DNA of 64,000 nt from Thauera sp. GDN1 (GTDB lineage: Bacteria; Pseudomonadota; Gammaproteobacteria; Burkholderiales; Rhodocyclaceae), in contig NZ_CP097870.1 of NCBI RefSeq assembly GCF_029223545.1, positions 1,116,001-1,180,000 on the forward strand. Reading direction: 5' to 3'. The notes beneath the pieces are model-generated. The model was given only the letters and a program-made list of their open reading frames with translations, did not search any database and was not told the origin of the DNA. Of the stretch, positions 17,019-28,205 are shown piece by piece. How positions within the stretch are numbered: position 1 is the stretch's first letter; every line of letters starts with the position of its first letter. Both the position numbers and the translations under genes were made by a program.

Positions 17019-20000
17019 ATGGCACAAGCGATTGCGGTAGTCGTGGCGGTCACGGGCAGGGCGTTCGCACGCGACGCGGAGGGTAACCTGCGTGCGCTTA
17101 AGGCGGGTGACACGCTGAAGGAAGGCGAAGTGGTCATCACCATGTCCGGCGGCAGCGTCGAGCTGGCCATGTCCGACGGCGCTCCGATGACGGTGGCTGC
17201 CGACCAGACCGTGACGCTCACTGCCGATGTCTCCGAGACCACCCGCCCGGCGCGTGAGGATGCCGAGATCATCCAGGGGACCGTCGATCAGGTGATCCAG
17301 GCCCTCGAGCGTGGCGCCGACATCGAGGATCTCGAAGAGCCCGCGGCCGGTCTCAGCGGCGGTGGCGGCGGCGAAGGCAACAACTTCGTGCGCCTGCTGC
17401 GGATCACCGAAGGGGTCACGCCGCTCGAGTTCGATTACCGCCTGTTGAGCACCGAGCGTCTCGAGCCGGAAGAGCGCGGGCTGCCCGCCGAAGAGGAGGA
17501 GCCGGTCAACGCGACGGTCACGCTCAGCGACCTCATCGTGTTCGAAGGCTCCGGCACCGCGACCATCACCGCGACCGTCAGCAGCCCCGTCACTGGCAGC
17601 GACCTCGTCATCGAGCTCAGCAACGGCGCGGTCATCGTCATCCCGGTCGGCTCGACCACCGGCACCTCGACGCCCTTCCCGATCCAGGGCGAAGACCCCT
17701 ACATCGATCCCGAGACCATCACCATCGAGGTCGTCGACACCGGCGGCAGCGACTTCGGCACCGTGACCCCGACCGGCCCGGCCACGGTCGAGGTGCGCGA
17801 CACCATCGACAGCACCAACACCTCGCTCACGGTCACGCTCGAAGCGGCCCCGTCGCTCACCGAGGACGGCACCACGCTCACCTACGTCGTCACGCTCGAC
17901 GCGCCGGTGCGCCCGGGCGACGACCCGGTCAGGGTCAGCTTCATCGACCTGGCGGGCAACCCGCAGACGATCACCATCACCGAAGGCACGAGCGCCTTCC
18001 TCGACGTGCTGATTCCGGAAGCGCTGTTCGAGGATGTGTACAAAGAAGCGGATGCGATGCTGCCGGTCGCGACCAACGTCGTGCTGACGGGCGGGTCGGA
18101 CTTCGAGGCGCTCGATCCGCCTGTGGTCGGGAGTGTGACGCTGGTCGATACGATCGATACGACCACGGTCACGCTGGGCGACGTCACGGTCGCCGAGGGC
18201 AGCGGCACGGCGACGATCACGGCGACGGTGAGCAACCCGGTGACCGGCAACGCGCTGGTGATCACGCTGTCGAACGGGGCCACGGTGACGATCCCGGTGG
18301 GCCAGAGTTCGGCGGTCTCGACGCCGTTCGCGGTGCAGGGCGACGATCCGTACCTGGATGCCGAGAGCTACGCGGTCAGCATCACCGGCGCGGCGGGCGG
18401 CAACTACGAGGCGCTCGACACCAGCGACACGGCCACGGTCACGATCGACGACACGACGAACACGACCACGGTGACGCTGGGCGACGTCGCGGTCGCCGAG
18501 GGCAGCGGCACGGCCACGATCACGGCGACGGTGAGCAACCCGGTGACCGGCAGCGCGCTGGTGATCACGCTGTCGAACGGGGCCATGGTGACGATCCCGG
18601 TGGGCCAGAGTTCGGCGGTCTCGACGCCGTTCGCGGTGCAGGGCGACGATCCGTACCTGGATGCCGAGAGCTACGCGGTCAGCATCACCGGCGCGGCGGG
18701 CGGCAACTACGAGGCGCTCGACACCAGCGACACGGCCACGGTCACGATCGACGACACGACGAACACGATCACGGTGACGCTGGGCGACGTCGCGGTCGCC
18801 GAGGGCAGTGGCACGGCCACGATCACGGCGACGGTGAGCAACCCGGTGACCGGCAGCGCGCTGGTGATCACGCTGTCGAACGGGGCCACGGTGACGATTC
18901 CGGTGGGCGAGAGTTCGGCGGCCTCGACGCCGTTCGCGGTGCAGGGCGACGATCCCTATGTCGACCCCGAAAGCTACACGGTCAGCATCGCCGGCACGGC
19001 GGGCGGCAACTACGAGGCGCTCGACACCAGCGACACGGCCACGGTCACCATCGACGACACGGAAGACACGACTATCGTCATGCTCGACGCATCGAGCGAG
19101 GTGCCCGAACTGGGTGGAACGATCACTTACACCGCCTCTGTGGCCGACGCTCCGCTCGGTACTCCGTTGACCATCAGTTTGTCGAACGGTGCCGAGATCG
19201 TGATCCCGGTTGGCAGCCTTTCTGGCTCGACCACTGTCCCGATGACCAAAGCTGACCTCGAGGCGATCTCGGGGGACAGCGTGACGGTGACCATCACCGA
19301 CGCCACCGGTGGCACGTATGAGGCGCTCGATACCTCCGACGATGCGGTGACCCGCATAGACCGGGTCGTCGAGGTCGAGGGCGATTCGCTCGCCTTGAAC
19401 GAGGCGGATCTCGTCGGTGCAGGTGGCACCCTCACACCGGTCACGGCACAGGGCAGCTTCGTCATCACCGCGCCCGATGGCGTCGGGTCGCTGACGATCC
19501 AGAACCTGACGATCGGTGACATGCAGGTGATCGTCGACGGCGTCTTCACGCCGACCTCGGCGACAACTCCGCTCGGCAACACCCTGGCTGTCACAGCGTT
19601 CGACCCGGCTACCGGCACCATCACTTACAGCTACGAGCTGAATGCGGCCGAGACGCATACGCAGCCGACCAACGATACCGAGCTGGTCGAGCAGTTCGGC
19701 GTAGTGGTGACGGATGGCGATCCGGTGGATCCGAACGTCGCAAGCTCCCTGCTGACAGTGACCATCACCGACGATCGCCCCGTTGTCGAGATCCAGGAGC
19801 TTGGGAGTTCGGTCAGCCTGGACGAGACGAACGCCTTCACCGGCGGTACGCCGGGCAGCTTCCCGATCACGGCGACGAGCGCCGATCCGGTGCTGTCCTT
19901 CACGTCCGACTTCGGTGCGGACGGGGCGGCGGCGAGCAACGCCACGACCTACGGCCTGTCGATCGTGGGCGACGGCGCGACGCTGCTCAAGACCGCGGTG

Positions 20001-23000
20001 GGCGACCAGGCGATCACGCTGGTGCAGACCAGCGCGACCACGATCACCGGCCAGTACGGCGCGGGTCTGACGGCCTTCACCGTGTCGATCGGGGCCGACG
20101 GCAAGCTGACGGTGACGCAGAGCGTCGCGCTCGAGCACACCACGGACGGCGGCACGGCGGCGGATCACAACGATGCGCTCACGCTGAACGGCCTGATCAA
20201 CGCGTCGGTCACCGTGACCGATGCCGATGGCGACACCGCGACCGACAGCATCGGCGTCGGCGGCGCGATCAGCTTCTATGACGACGGTCCGGCGGTCGAT
20301 GTGACCGCGGTGGCCAGTTCGGTCAGCCTGGACGAGACGAACGCCTTCACCGGCGGTACGCCGGGCAGCTTCCCGATCACGGCGACGAGCGCCGATCCGG
20401 TGCTGTCCTTCACGTCCGACTTCGGTGCGGACGGGGCGGCGGCGAGCAACGCCACGACCTACGGCCTGTCGATCGTGGGCGACGGCGCGACGCTGCTCAA
20501 GACCGCGGTAGGCGACCAGGCGATCACGCTGGTGCAGACCAGCGCGACCACGATCACCGGCCAGTACGGCGCGGGTCTGACGGCCTTCACCGTGTCGATC
20601 GGGGCCGACGGCAAGCTGACGGTGACGCAGAGCGTCGCGCTCGAGCACACCACGGACGGCGGCACGGCGGCGGATCACAACGATGCGCTCACGCTGAACG
20701 GCCTGATCAACGCATCGGTCACCGTGACCGATGCCGATGGCGACACCGCGACCGACAGCATCGGCGTCGGCGGCGCGATCAGCTTCTATGACGACGGTCC
20801 GGCGGTCGATGTGACCGCGGTGGCCAGTTCGGTCCGCCTGGACGAGACGAACGCCTTCACCGGCGGTACGCCGGGCAGCTTCCCGATCACGGCGACGAGC
20901 GCCGATCCGGTGCTGTCCTTCACGTCCGACTTCGGTGCGGACGGGGCGGCGGCGAGTGGCGCCACGACCTACGGCCTGTCGATCGTGGGCGACGGCGCGA
21001 CGCTGCTCAAGACCGCGGTAGGCGACCAGGCGATCACGCTGGTGCAGACCAGCGCGACCACGATCACCGGCCAGTACGGCGCGGGTCTGACGGCCTTCAC
21101 CGTGTCGATCGGGGCCGACGGCAAGCTGACGGTGACGCAGAGCGTCGCGCTCGAGCACACCACGGACGGCGGCACGGCGACGGATCACAACGATGCGCTC
21201 ACGCTGAACGGCCTGATCAACGCGTCGGTCACCGTGACCGATGCCGATGGCGACACCGCGACCGACAGCATCGGCGTCGGCGGCGCGATCAGCTTCTATG
21301 ACGACGGTCCGGCGGTCGATGTGACCGCGGTGGCCAGTTCGGTCAGCCTGGACGAGACGAACGCCTTCACCGGCGGCACGCCGGGCAGCTTCCCGATCAC
21401 GGCGACGAGCGCCGATCCGGTGCTGTCCTTCACGTCCGACTTCGGTGCGGACGGGGCGGCGGCGAGCAACGCCACGACCTACGGCCTGTCGATCGTGGGC
21501 GACGGCGCGACGCTGCTCAAGACCGCGGTGGGCGACCAGGCGATCACGCTGGTGCAGACCAGCGCGACCACGATCACCGGCCAGTACGGCGCGGGTCTGA
21601 CGGCCTTCACCGTGTCGATCGGGGCCGACGGCAAGCTGACGGTGACGCAGAGCGTCGCGCTCGAGCACACCACGGACGGCGGCACGGCGGCGGATCACAA
21701 CGATGCGCTCACGCTGAACGGCCTGATCAACGCGTCGGTCACCGTGACCGATGCCGATGGCGACACCGCGACCGACAGCATCGGCGTCGGCGGCGCGATC
21801 AGCTTCTATGACGACGGTCCGGCGGTCGATGTGACCGCGGTGGCCAGTTCGGTCCGCCTGGACGAGACGAACGCCTTCACCGGCGGTACGCCGGGCAGCT
21901 TCCCGATCACGGCGACGAGCGCCGATCCGGTGCTGTCCTTCACGTCCGACTTCGGTGCGGACGGGGCGGCGGCGAGCAACGCCACGACCTACGGCCTGTC
22001 GATCGTGGGCGACGGCGCGACGCTGCTCAAGACCGCGGTAGGCGACCAGGCGATCACGCTGGTGCAGACCAGCGCGACCACGATCACCGGCCAGTACGGC
22101 GCGGGTCTGACGGCCTTCACCGTGTCGATCGGGGCCGACGGCAAGCTGACGGTGACGCAGAGCGTCGCGCTCGAGCACACCACGGACGGCGGCACGGCGG
22201 CGGATCACAACGATGCGCTCACGCTGAACGGCCTGATCAACGCATCGGTCACCGTGACCGATGCCGATGGCGACACCGCGACCGACAGCATCGGCGTCGG
22301 CGGCGCGATCAGCTTCTATGACGACGGTCCGGCGGTCGATGTGACCGCGGTGGCCAGTTCGGTCCGCCTGGACGAGACGAACGCCTTCACCGGCGGTACG
22401 CCGGGCAGCTTCCCGATCACGGCGACGAGCGCCGATCCGGTGCTGTCCTTCACGTCCGACTTCGGTGCGGACGGGGCGGCGGCGAGTGGCGCCACGACCT
22501 ACGGCCTGTCGATCGTGGGCGACGGCGCGACGCTGCTCAAGACCGCGGTGGGCGACCAGGCGATCACGCTGGTGCAGACCAGCGCGACCACGATCACCGG
22601 CCAGTACGGCGCGGGTCTGACGGCCTTCACCGTGTCGATCGGGGCCGACGGCAAGCTGACGGTGACGCAGAGCGTCGCGCTCGAGCACACCACGGACGGC
22701 GGCACGGCGACGGATCACAACGATGCGCTCACGCTGAACGGCCTGATCAACGCGTCGGTCACCGTGACCGATGCCGATGGCGACACCGCGACCGACAGCA
22801 TCGGCGTCGGCGGCGCGATCAGCTTCTATGACGACGGTCCGGCGGTCGATGTGACCGCGGTGGCCAGTTCGGTCAGCCTGGACGAGACGAACGCCTTCAC
22901 CGGCGGCACGCCGGGCAGCTTCCCGATCACGGCGACGAGCGCCGATCCGGTGCTGTCCTTCACGTCCGACTTCGGTGCGGACGGGGCGGCGGCGAGCAAC

Positions 23001-25598
23001 GCCACGACCTACGGCCTGTCGATCGTGGGCGACGGCGCGACGCTGCTCAAGACCGCGGTGGGCGACCAGGCGATCACGCTGGTGCAGACCAGCGCGACCA
23101 CGATCACCGGCCAGTACGGCGCGGGTCTGACGGCCTTCACCGTGTCGATCGGGGCCGACGGCAAGCTGACGGTGACGCAGAGCGTCGCGCTCGAGCACAC
23201 CACGGACGGCGGCACGGCGGCGGATCACAACGATGCGCTCACGCTGAACGGCCTGATCAACGCGTCGGTCACCGTGACCGATGCCGATGGCGACACCGCG
23301 ACCGACAGCATCGGCGTCGGCGGCGCGATCAGCTTCTATGACGACGGTCCGGCGGTCGATGTGACCGCGGTGGCCAGTTCGGTCCGCCTGGACGAGACGA
23401 ACGCCTTCACCGGCGGCACGCCGGGCAGCTTCCCGATCACGGCGACGAGCGCCGATCCGGTGCTGTCCTTCACGTCCGACTTCGGTGCGGACGGGGCGGC
23501 GGCGAGTGGCGCCACGACCTACGGCCTGTCGATCGTGGGCGACGGCGCGACGCTGCTCAAGACCGCGGTAGGCGACCAGGCGATCACGCTGGTGCAGACC
23601 AGCGCGACCACGATCACCGGCCAGTACGGCGCGGGTCTGACGGCCTTCACCGTGTCGATCGGGGCCGACGGCAAGCTGACGGTGACGCAGAGCGTCGCGC
23701 TCGAGCACACCACGGACGGCGGCACGGCGGCGGATCACAACGATGCGCTCACGCTGAACGGCCTGATCAACGCATCGGTCACCGTGACCGATGCCGATGG
23801 CGACACCGCGACCGACAGCATCGGCGTCGGCGGCGCGATCAGCTTCTATGACGACGGTCCGCGCGTGATCTCCCCGGACGCTGCGGTACTGTCCGACGCG
23901 GTCGGCCAGAGCCAATGGTTTGGTCTCGACCGTGACGACAGCGTGACTGACAACTATGGTGCCGATGGCGGTACGGTGCGCTTCAGTTCCGACCTCTCCA
24001 GCTATCCTGCACTGACGTCCGGGCTGCAGCCGATCAGCTATTCGCTCTCTCCCGACGGCCTTGTTCTGACGGCGTCCACGAGTGCCGGTACCGTATTCAC
24101 GGTAACGCTCGATCCGGGCAACGCGCAGTATCAGGTGAACATGATCGGGACGGTGGATGGCGGTGTCACGACGATCGACTTCAACCAGCCGGGTTTGTAC
24201 AACTTCACGGGTGGAAATGCCGCGTGGGCTGGGTTCAACACGCTTGCCAACGATGACAGCAATGACCTGCTGATTACCCCGATGATCAAGACCGGCGAGG
24301 TTTATGCGAGTGGCAGCACGGTGAATACCAACGCCACGAGTGGCGGCGTTGGAGCGGGCGGCTCCGTCGGAACGGGCGAAGCGATCCGAATCGATTTCGT
24401 GACCGATCTGACGGGTGACCCGGTCTCCGGAAAGCCTTACGTGGCCGGGGATCCGACCCATGACTTCGAGGGGCACTACACCACGAACGGCGCCTCCGCC
24501 CTTTTCTTGGGCATCTCCGGATCGAACCCGACGAGCAAGGTGCGGATTCGCGCTTATGACGACAACGATGGCGACAACGTCGTCGGGGATGGTGTGCAGG
24601 ATTCGATCACGGCCGTCGGCGTCACTTACAACGGGCAGAGCCTGCTCGTATCCGTCGCTTCCATCGGCACGGCGGCAACGTCCTACACGATCGGCGGCAA
24701 GACATTCACCGTGCAGTTCATCGACGTCGATCCGACGGACGCAACGAAGTACGAAGTGACGATCGATGGCGTCGCGGGGGGTAGCAAAGACGGGACGCAG
24801 ATCGCCACCTACACCGCGACCGGGTACTCGAGCCTCGAGTACTACCACGATGGCGGTCAGCCTTTCAGCGTCGGCGACTTCGGTGCCACGACCATCAACG
24901 AAGGGACGCCCGTCAGCTTCGGGCTGCCGATCGAAGTGGTCGACAACGACGGTGACTTCGCTTCGACGCAGATCAACGTCACCTTGATGCCGGAAGGCTT
25001 GCCGACGGCCGATTACTCGTCGAGCACGACCGGCGTCGACGAAGAGGCCACTGCAACGTCGCCGAACATCATCGGCTCCTCGCATGACGACTCGCTCACG
25101 GGCGACGAGGCTGACAATGTTCTGTATGGCGGGGCAGGTGGGGATGTGCTGGCAGGCGAGGGCGGCAACGACTATCTCATCGGCGGCGACGGCGACGACG
25201 AACTGACTGGCGGTCTGGGTAACGACATCCTCGATGGCGGCGTCGGCGCCGACACCTTCAAGTGGTCGCTCGCCGACGTGGGTGCGGGAGCGGTGCCCAC
25301 TGATACGATCAAGGACTTCGACACCGCTGCCTACGGCGACGGTGGCGACCGCCTCGATCTGGGCGATCTGCTGGAAGGTCTGTCGGCGACCAACGAGAGT
25401 CTCGACAACTACCTCGACTTCTCCTACGACAGCGCGACGAACTCGACGACGATCTCGGTGCATTCGGGCGGGAGCGGAACGCCGGTCGATCAGGTCGTGG
25501 TGCTCGAGAACGTGGATCTGACCAACGGTGGGGCGCTGACCTCCGACCTGGCGATCATTTCCGACCTCATGACCAAGGGCAAGCTCATCACCGACTGA
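17019..25598 (+). CDS. Giant LapA-like RTX adhesin with retention module, secreted by a type I system
   Basis: This 2,859-residue protein has the architecture of a large repetitive surface adhesin. The N-terminal ~130 residues form a retention module with a di-alanine site (PAAG, residues 108-111) like that cut by the LapG protease to release LapA. Calx-beta-like units follow, including three near-identical 101-residue copies (nt 18161-19069). Eight near-identical 170-residue copies resembling the T1SS-143 repeat occupy nt 19806-23861. The C-terminal part has RTX nonapeptides (GGAGGDVLAGEGGND, nt ~25066-25263) and a type I secretion end. There is no classical signal peptide, as expected. The ATG at 17019 follows AGGAG. 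No lapBCE transporter or lapD/lapG regulators lie in the window. It would promote attachment and biofilm formation; the family link is strong, the ligand unknown. Confidence 0.88.
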   Translation: MAQAIAVVVAVTGRAFARDAEGNLRALKAGDTLKEGEVVITMSGGSVELAMSDGAPMTVAADQTVTLTADVSETTRPAREDAEIIQGTVDQVIQALERGADIEDLEEPAAGLSGGGGGEGNNFVRLLRITEGVTPLEFDYRLLSTERLEPEERGLPAEEEEPVNATVTLSDLIVFEGSGTATITATVSSPVTGSDLVIELSNGAVIVIPVGSTTGTSTPFPIQGEDPYIDPETITIEVVDTGGSDFGTVTPTGPATVEVRDTIDSTNTSLTVTLEAAPSLTEDGTTLTYVVTLDAPVRPGDDPVRVSFIDLAGNPQTITITEGTSAFLDVLIPEALFEDVYKEADAMLPVATNVVLTGGSDFEALDPPVVGSVTLVDTIDTTTVTLGDVTVAEGSGTATITATVSNPVTGNALVITLSNGATVTIPVGQSSAVSTPFAVQGDDPYLDAESYAVSITGAAGGNYEALDTSDTATVTIDDTTNTTTVTLGDVAVAEGSGTATITATVSNPVTGSALVITLSNGAMVTIPVGQSSAVSTPFAVQGDDPYLDAESYAVSITGAAGGNYEALDTSDTATVTIDDTTNTITVTLGDVAVAEGSGTATITATVSNPVTGSALVITLSNGATVTIPVGESSAASTPFAVQGDDPYVDPESYTVSIAGTAGGNYEALDTSDTATVTIDDTEDTTIVMLDASSEVPELGGTITYTASVADAPLGTPLTISLSNGAEIVIPVGSLSGSTTVPMTKADLEAISGDSVTVTITDATGGTYEALDTSDDAVTRIDRVVEVEGDSLALNEADLVGAGGTLTPVTAQGSFVITAPDGVGSLTIQNLTIGDMQVIVDGVFTPTSATTPLGNTLAVTAFDPATGTITYSYELNAAETHTQPTNDTELVEQFGVVVTDGDPVDPNVASSLLTVTITDDRPVVEIQELGSSVSLDETNAFTGGTPGSFPITATSADPVLSFTSDFGADGAAASNATTYGLSIVGDGATLLKTAVGDQAITLVQTSATTITGQYGAGLTAFTVSIGADGKLTVTQSVALEHTTDGGTAADHNDALTLNGLINASVTVTDADGDTATDSIGVGGAISFYDDGPAVDVTAVASSVSLDETNAFTGGTPGSFPITATSADPVLSFTSDFGADGAAASNATTYGLSIVGDGATLLKTAVGDQAITLVQTSATTITGQYGAGLTAFTVSIGADGKLTVTQSVALEHTTDGGTAADHNDALTLNGLINASVTVTDADGDTATDSIGVGGAISFYDDGPAVDVTAVASSVRLDETNAFTGGTPGSFPITATSADPVLSFTSDFGADGAAASGATTYGLSIVGDGATLLKTAVGDQAITLVQTSATTITGQYGAGLTAFTVSIGADGKLTVTQSVALEHTTDGGTATDHNDALTLNGLINASVTVTDADGDTATDSIGVGGAISFYDDGPAVDVTAVASSVSLDETNAFTGGTPGSFPITATSADPVLSFTSDFGADGAAASNATTYGLSIVGDGATLLKTAVGDQAITLVQTSATTITGQYGAGLTAFTVSIGADGKLTVTQSVALEHTTDGGTAADHNDALTLNGLINASVTVTDADGDTATDSIGVGGAISFYDDGPAVDVTAVASSVRLDETNAFTGGTPGSFPITATSADPVLSFTSDFGADGAAASNATTYGLSIVGDGATLLKTAVGDQAITLVQTSATTITGQYGAGLTAFTVSIGADGKLTVTQSVALEHTTDGGTAADHNDALTLNGLINASVTVTDADGDTATDSIGVGGAISFYDDGPAVDVTAVASSVRLDETNAFTGGTPGSFPITATSADPVLSFTSDFGADGAAASGATTYGLSIVGDGATLLKTAVGDQAITLVQTSATTITGQYGAGLTAFTVSIGADGKLTVTQSVALEHTTDGGTATDHNDALTLNGLINASVTVTDADGDTATDSIGVGGAISFYDDGPAVDVTAVASSVSLDETNAFTGGTPGSFPITATSADPVLSFTSDFGADGAAASNATTYGLSIVGDGATLLKTAVGDQAITLVQTSATTITGQYGAGLTAFTVSIGADGKLTVTQSVALEHTTDGGTAADHNDALTLNGLINASVTVTDADGDTATDSIGVGGAISFYDDGPAVDVTAVASSVRLDETNAFTGGTPGSFPITATSADPVLSFTSDFGADGAAASGATTYGLSIVGDGATLLKTAVGDQAITLVQTSATTITGQYGAGLTAFTVSIGADGKLTVTQSVALEHTTDGGTAADHNDALTLNGLINASVTVTDADGDTATDSIGVGGAISFYDDGPRVISPDAAVLSDAVGQSQWFGLDRDDSVTDNYGADGGTVRFSSDLSSYPALTSGLQPISYSLSPDGLVLTASTSAGTVFTVTLDPGNAQYQVNMIGTVDGGVTTIDFNQPGLYNFTGGNAAWAGFNTLANDDSNDLLITPMIKTGEVYASGSTVNTNATSGGVGAGGSVGTGEAIRIDFVTDLTGDPVSGKPYVAGDPTHDFEGHYTTNGASALFLGISGSNPTSKVRIRAYDDNDGDNVVGDGVQDSITAVGVTYNGQSLLVSVASIGTAATSYTIGGKTFTVQFIDVDPTDATKYEVTIDGVAGGSKDGTQIATYTATGYSSLEYYHDGGQPFSVGDFGATTINEGTPVSFGLPIEVVDNDGDFASTQINVTLMPEGLPTADYSSSTTGVDEEATATSPNIIGSSHDDSLTGDEADNVLYGGAGGDVLAGEGGNDYLIGGDGDDELTGGLGNDILDGGVGADTFKWSLADVGAGAVPTDTIKDFDTAAYGDGGDRLDLGDLLEGLSATNESLDNYLDFSYDSATNSTTISVHSGGSGTPVDQVVVLENVDLTNGGALTSDLAIISDLMTKGKLITD
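18161..19069 (+). repeat. Three tandem 303-bp repeats (Calx-beta-like units)
   Basis: Three consecutive near-identical in-frame units of exactly 303 bp (101 codons) each carry GDVAVAEGSGTATITATVSNP and a matching ...GNYEALDTSDTATVTIDD ending. The first differs in one codon of the opening segment (GDVTV versus GDVAV), and the third diverges towards its end (YVDPESYTVSIAGTA). Confidence 0.9.
19806..23861 (+). repeat. Eight tandem 510-bp repeats (T1SS-143-like domains)
   Basis: The array starts at AGTTCGGTCAGCCTGG (19806) and recurs at 20316, 20826, 21336, 21846, 22356, 22866 and 23376, exactly 510 bp apart. The last copy stays matched to 23861 and then diverges. Copies differ only at a handful of positions (Ser/Arg in SSVxLDE, Asn/Gly in AASxATTYG, Ala/Thr in GTAxDHND, and a few silent sites). 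Such identity means recent duplication or gene conversion, and makes collapse likely in short-read assemblies. Confidence 0.96.
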
Positions 25599-25612
25599 CA
25601 CCCTGACGGTGC

Positions 25613-25646
25613 GCCCGGCGGCCTTGCGGTCGCCGGGCTTTTTTTC
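25613..25646 (+). terminator. Rho-independent terminator after the adhesin gene
   Basis: GCCCGGCG and CGCCGGGC form an eight-base stem with a ten-base loop, followed directly by seven or more T residues. It lies 14 bases past the adhesin stop. Confidence 0.9.
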
Positions 25647-25718
25647 GTCCGTACCCGGGAGGAAGGGGGCGTGCGCCCTTGCCTGGATCGGCCCAAAACT
25701 TTTTTCCGCCGGTCGCGC

Positions 25719-25747
25719 TTGAAATCCCCGAACCCCGTCCCTATTAT
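25719..25747 (+). promoter_or_regulatory. Sigma-70-type promoter of groESL
   Basis: TTGAAA (25719-25724) and TATTAT (25742-25747) are spaced by 17 bases. Its -10 element touches the CIRCE operator, so repressor binding would block the polymerase. The -35 is also CTTGAAA-like as in sigma-32 promoters, but no matching sigma-32 -10 occurs at the right distance. Confidence 0.8.
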
Positions 25748-25773
25748 TAGCACTCGTTGGCGATGAGTGCTAA
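25747..25773 (+). promoter_or_regulatory. CIRCE operator (HrcA binding site)
   Basis: TTAGCACTC, nine bases, GAGTGCTAA: an exact match to the CIRCE inverted repeat. HrcA binds this element and represses groESL until heat shock. It overlaps the end of the -10 box and lies in the transcript leader, 120 bases before groES. Confidence 0.95.
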
Positions 25774-25892
25774 CAAGCCCCGCGGAAGCCGTCGGCTGCT
25801 CGCGAGGCTCACTGCAAATTTCGTCCTGCGGGTCCGTTCCCGCGAACCGATCAACCCAAACAGTTGAAACCAATCAGTTAGGAGAGAACTCG

Positions 25893-26183
25893 ATGAAGAT
25901 TCGTCCCCTGCACGATCGCGTGATCGTCAAGCGTCTGGAAGCCGAGCGCAAGACCGCCAGCGGCATCGTGATCCCGGACAGCGCCGGCGAGAAGCCCGAT
26001 CAGGGCGAGGTCCTGGCCGTCGGCAACGGCAAGATCCTGGACGACGGCAAGGTCCGTCCGATGGCCGTCAAGGTGGGCGACAAGGTCCTGTTCGGCAAGT
26101 ATGCCGGCCAGACCGTGAAGGTCGAAGGCGACGAGCTCCTCGTGATGCGCGAGGAAGACATCATGGGTGTGGTCGAGGCCTGA
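25893..26183 (+). CDS. groES: Co-chaperonin GroES
   Basis: This 96-residue ring-forming lid of the GroEL chaperonin has family motifs [14 protein letters not shown], the mobile loop around [16 protein letters not shown] and the C-terminal EDIMGVVEA. It is preceded by AGGAGAG at good spacing and by the CIRCE-controlled promoter. groEL follows after 53 bases, as in the standard groESL operon. Length is normal. Confidence 0.97.
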   Translation: MKIRPLHDRVIVKRLEAERKTASGIVIPDSAGEKPDQGEVLAVGNGKILDDGKVRPMAVKVGDKVLFGKYAGQTVKVEGDELLVMREEDIMGVVEA

Positions 26184-26233
26184 GCCTCCCGTCATCCCGA
26201 ACAACGCTAGTCGAAACAATTCAGGAGTTCTGA

Positions 26234-27886
<1,653 letters not shown>

Positions 27887-27930
27887 TTCGCCCGGCCCGG
27901 GACCCCGCGCGGGTCCCGCCCGCAAGCAAC

Positions 27931-27967
27931 ACGAAGAACGGCTCCGCAGTGCGGGGCCGTTCTTCGT
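27931..27967 (+). terminator. Stem-loop after groEL
   Basis: ACGAAGAACGGC and GCCGTTCTTCGT form a perfect 12-base stem with a loop of 13 bases, 45 bases past the groEL stop. The T-rich part lies in the stem and not after it, so it is a probable but unusual terminator. The gene-free stretch 27887-28205 holds this element, then nothing recognisable until the direct repeat at 28178. Confidence 0.6.
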
Positions 27968-28177
27968 TGACGCGCCCGCAGCGGGACGAACGCGGTCCCG
28001 CCGCCGCACGCAGGGCGCGGAAGCGTGGGATAATCCAGCGGTTTTCGAGGGAGAAAAGTCGGTGGGGAGCGCGCACGCCTGATCGAGCACGCACTCCCCG
28101 GAACGCCGCGGCAGAGACCGCCACGTTCCCGAAGACCGAGCAAAAGGAGAACAGCGGAGCCATTCTCGAAACCTCCG

Positions 28178-28194
28178 CTTACAACCAACTTACA
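28178..28194 (+). promoter_or_regulatory. Candidate response-regulator box upstream of the two-component genes
   Basis: CTTACA, five bases (ACCAA), CTTACA: an exact direct repeat with 11-bp periodicity, 12 bases before the regulator's ATG. This geometry matches PmrA/QseB/TctD-like OmpR-family sites, so it may be an autoregulatory site. No promoter boxes could be assigned around it. Confidence 0.5.
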
Positions 28195-28205
28195 GCCCGG
28201 AATCT

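Noticed and set aside
19949..23725. Eight identical 68-residue minus-strand frames, one per 510-bp repeat
   Set aside because: They recur only because the DNA repeats; the protein has no family features and no SD sequence.
19806..23861. Regular direct repeats that might be CRISPR
   Set aside because: Units are 510 bp and coding, with no spacers or cas genes.
15081..25601. A 3,506-codon open frame on the minus strand, antisense to the adhesin and neighbours
   Set aside because: It is the mirror of codon-biased, repeat-rich coding sequence whose repeat lengths are multiples of three, so a stop-free antisense frame repeats with every copy. It crosses other real genes, and shows no domains or start site.
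25719..25747. Sigma-32 heat-shock promoter for groESL
   Set aside because: CTTGAAA fits the -35, but the only CCCC-rich -10 candidate is eight bases away, too close; a sigma-70 pair at 17-base spacing plus CIRCE explains control.
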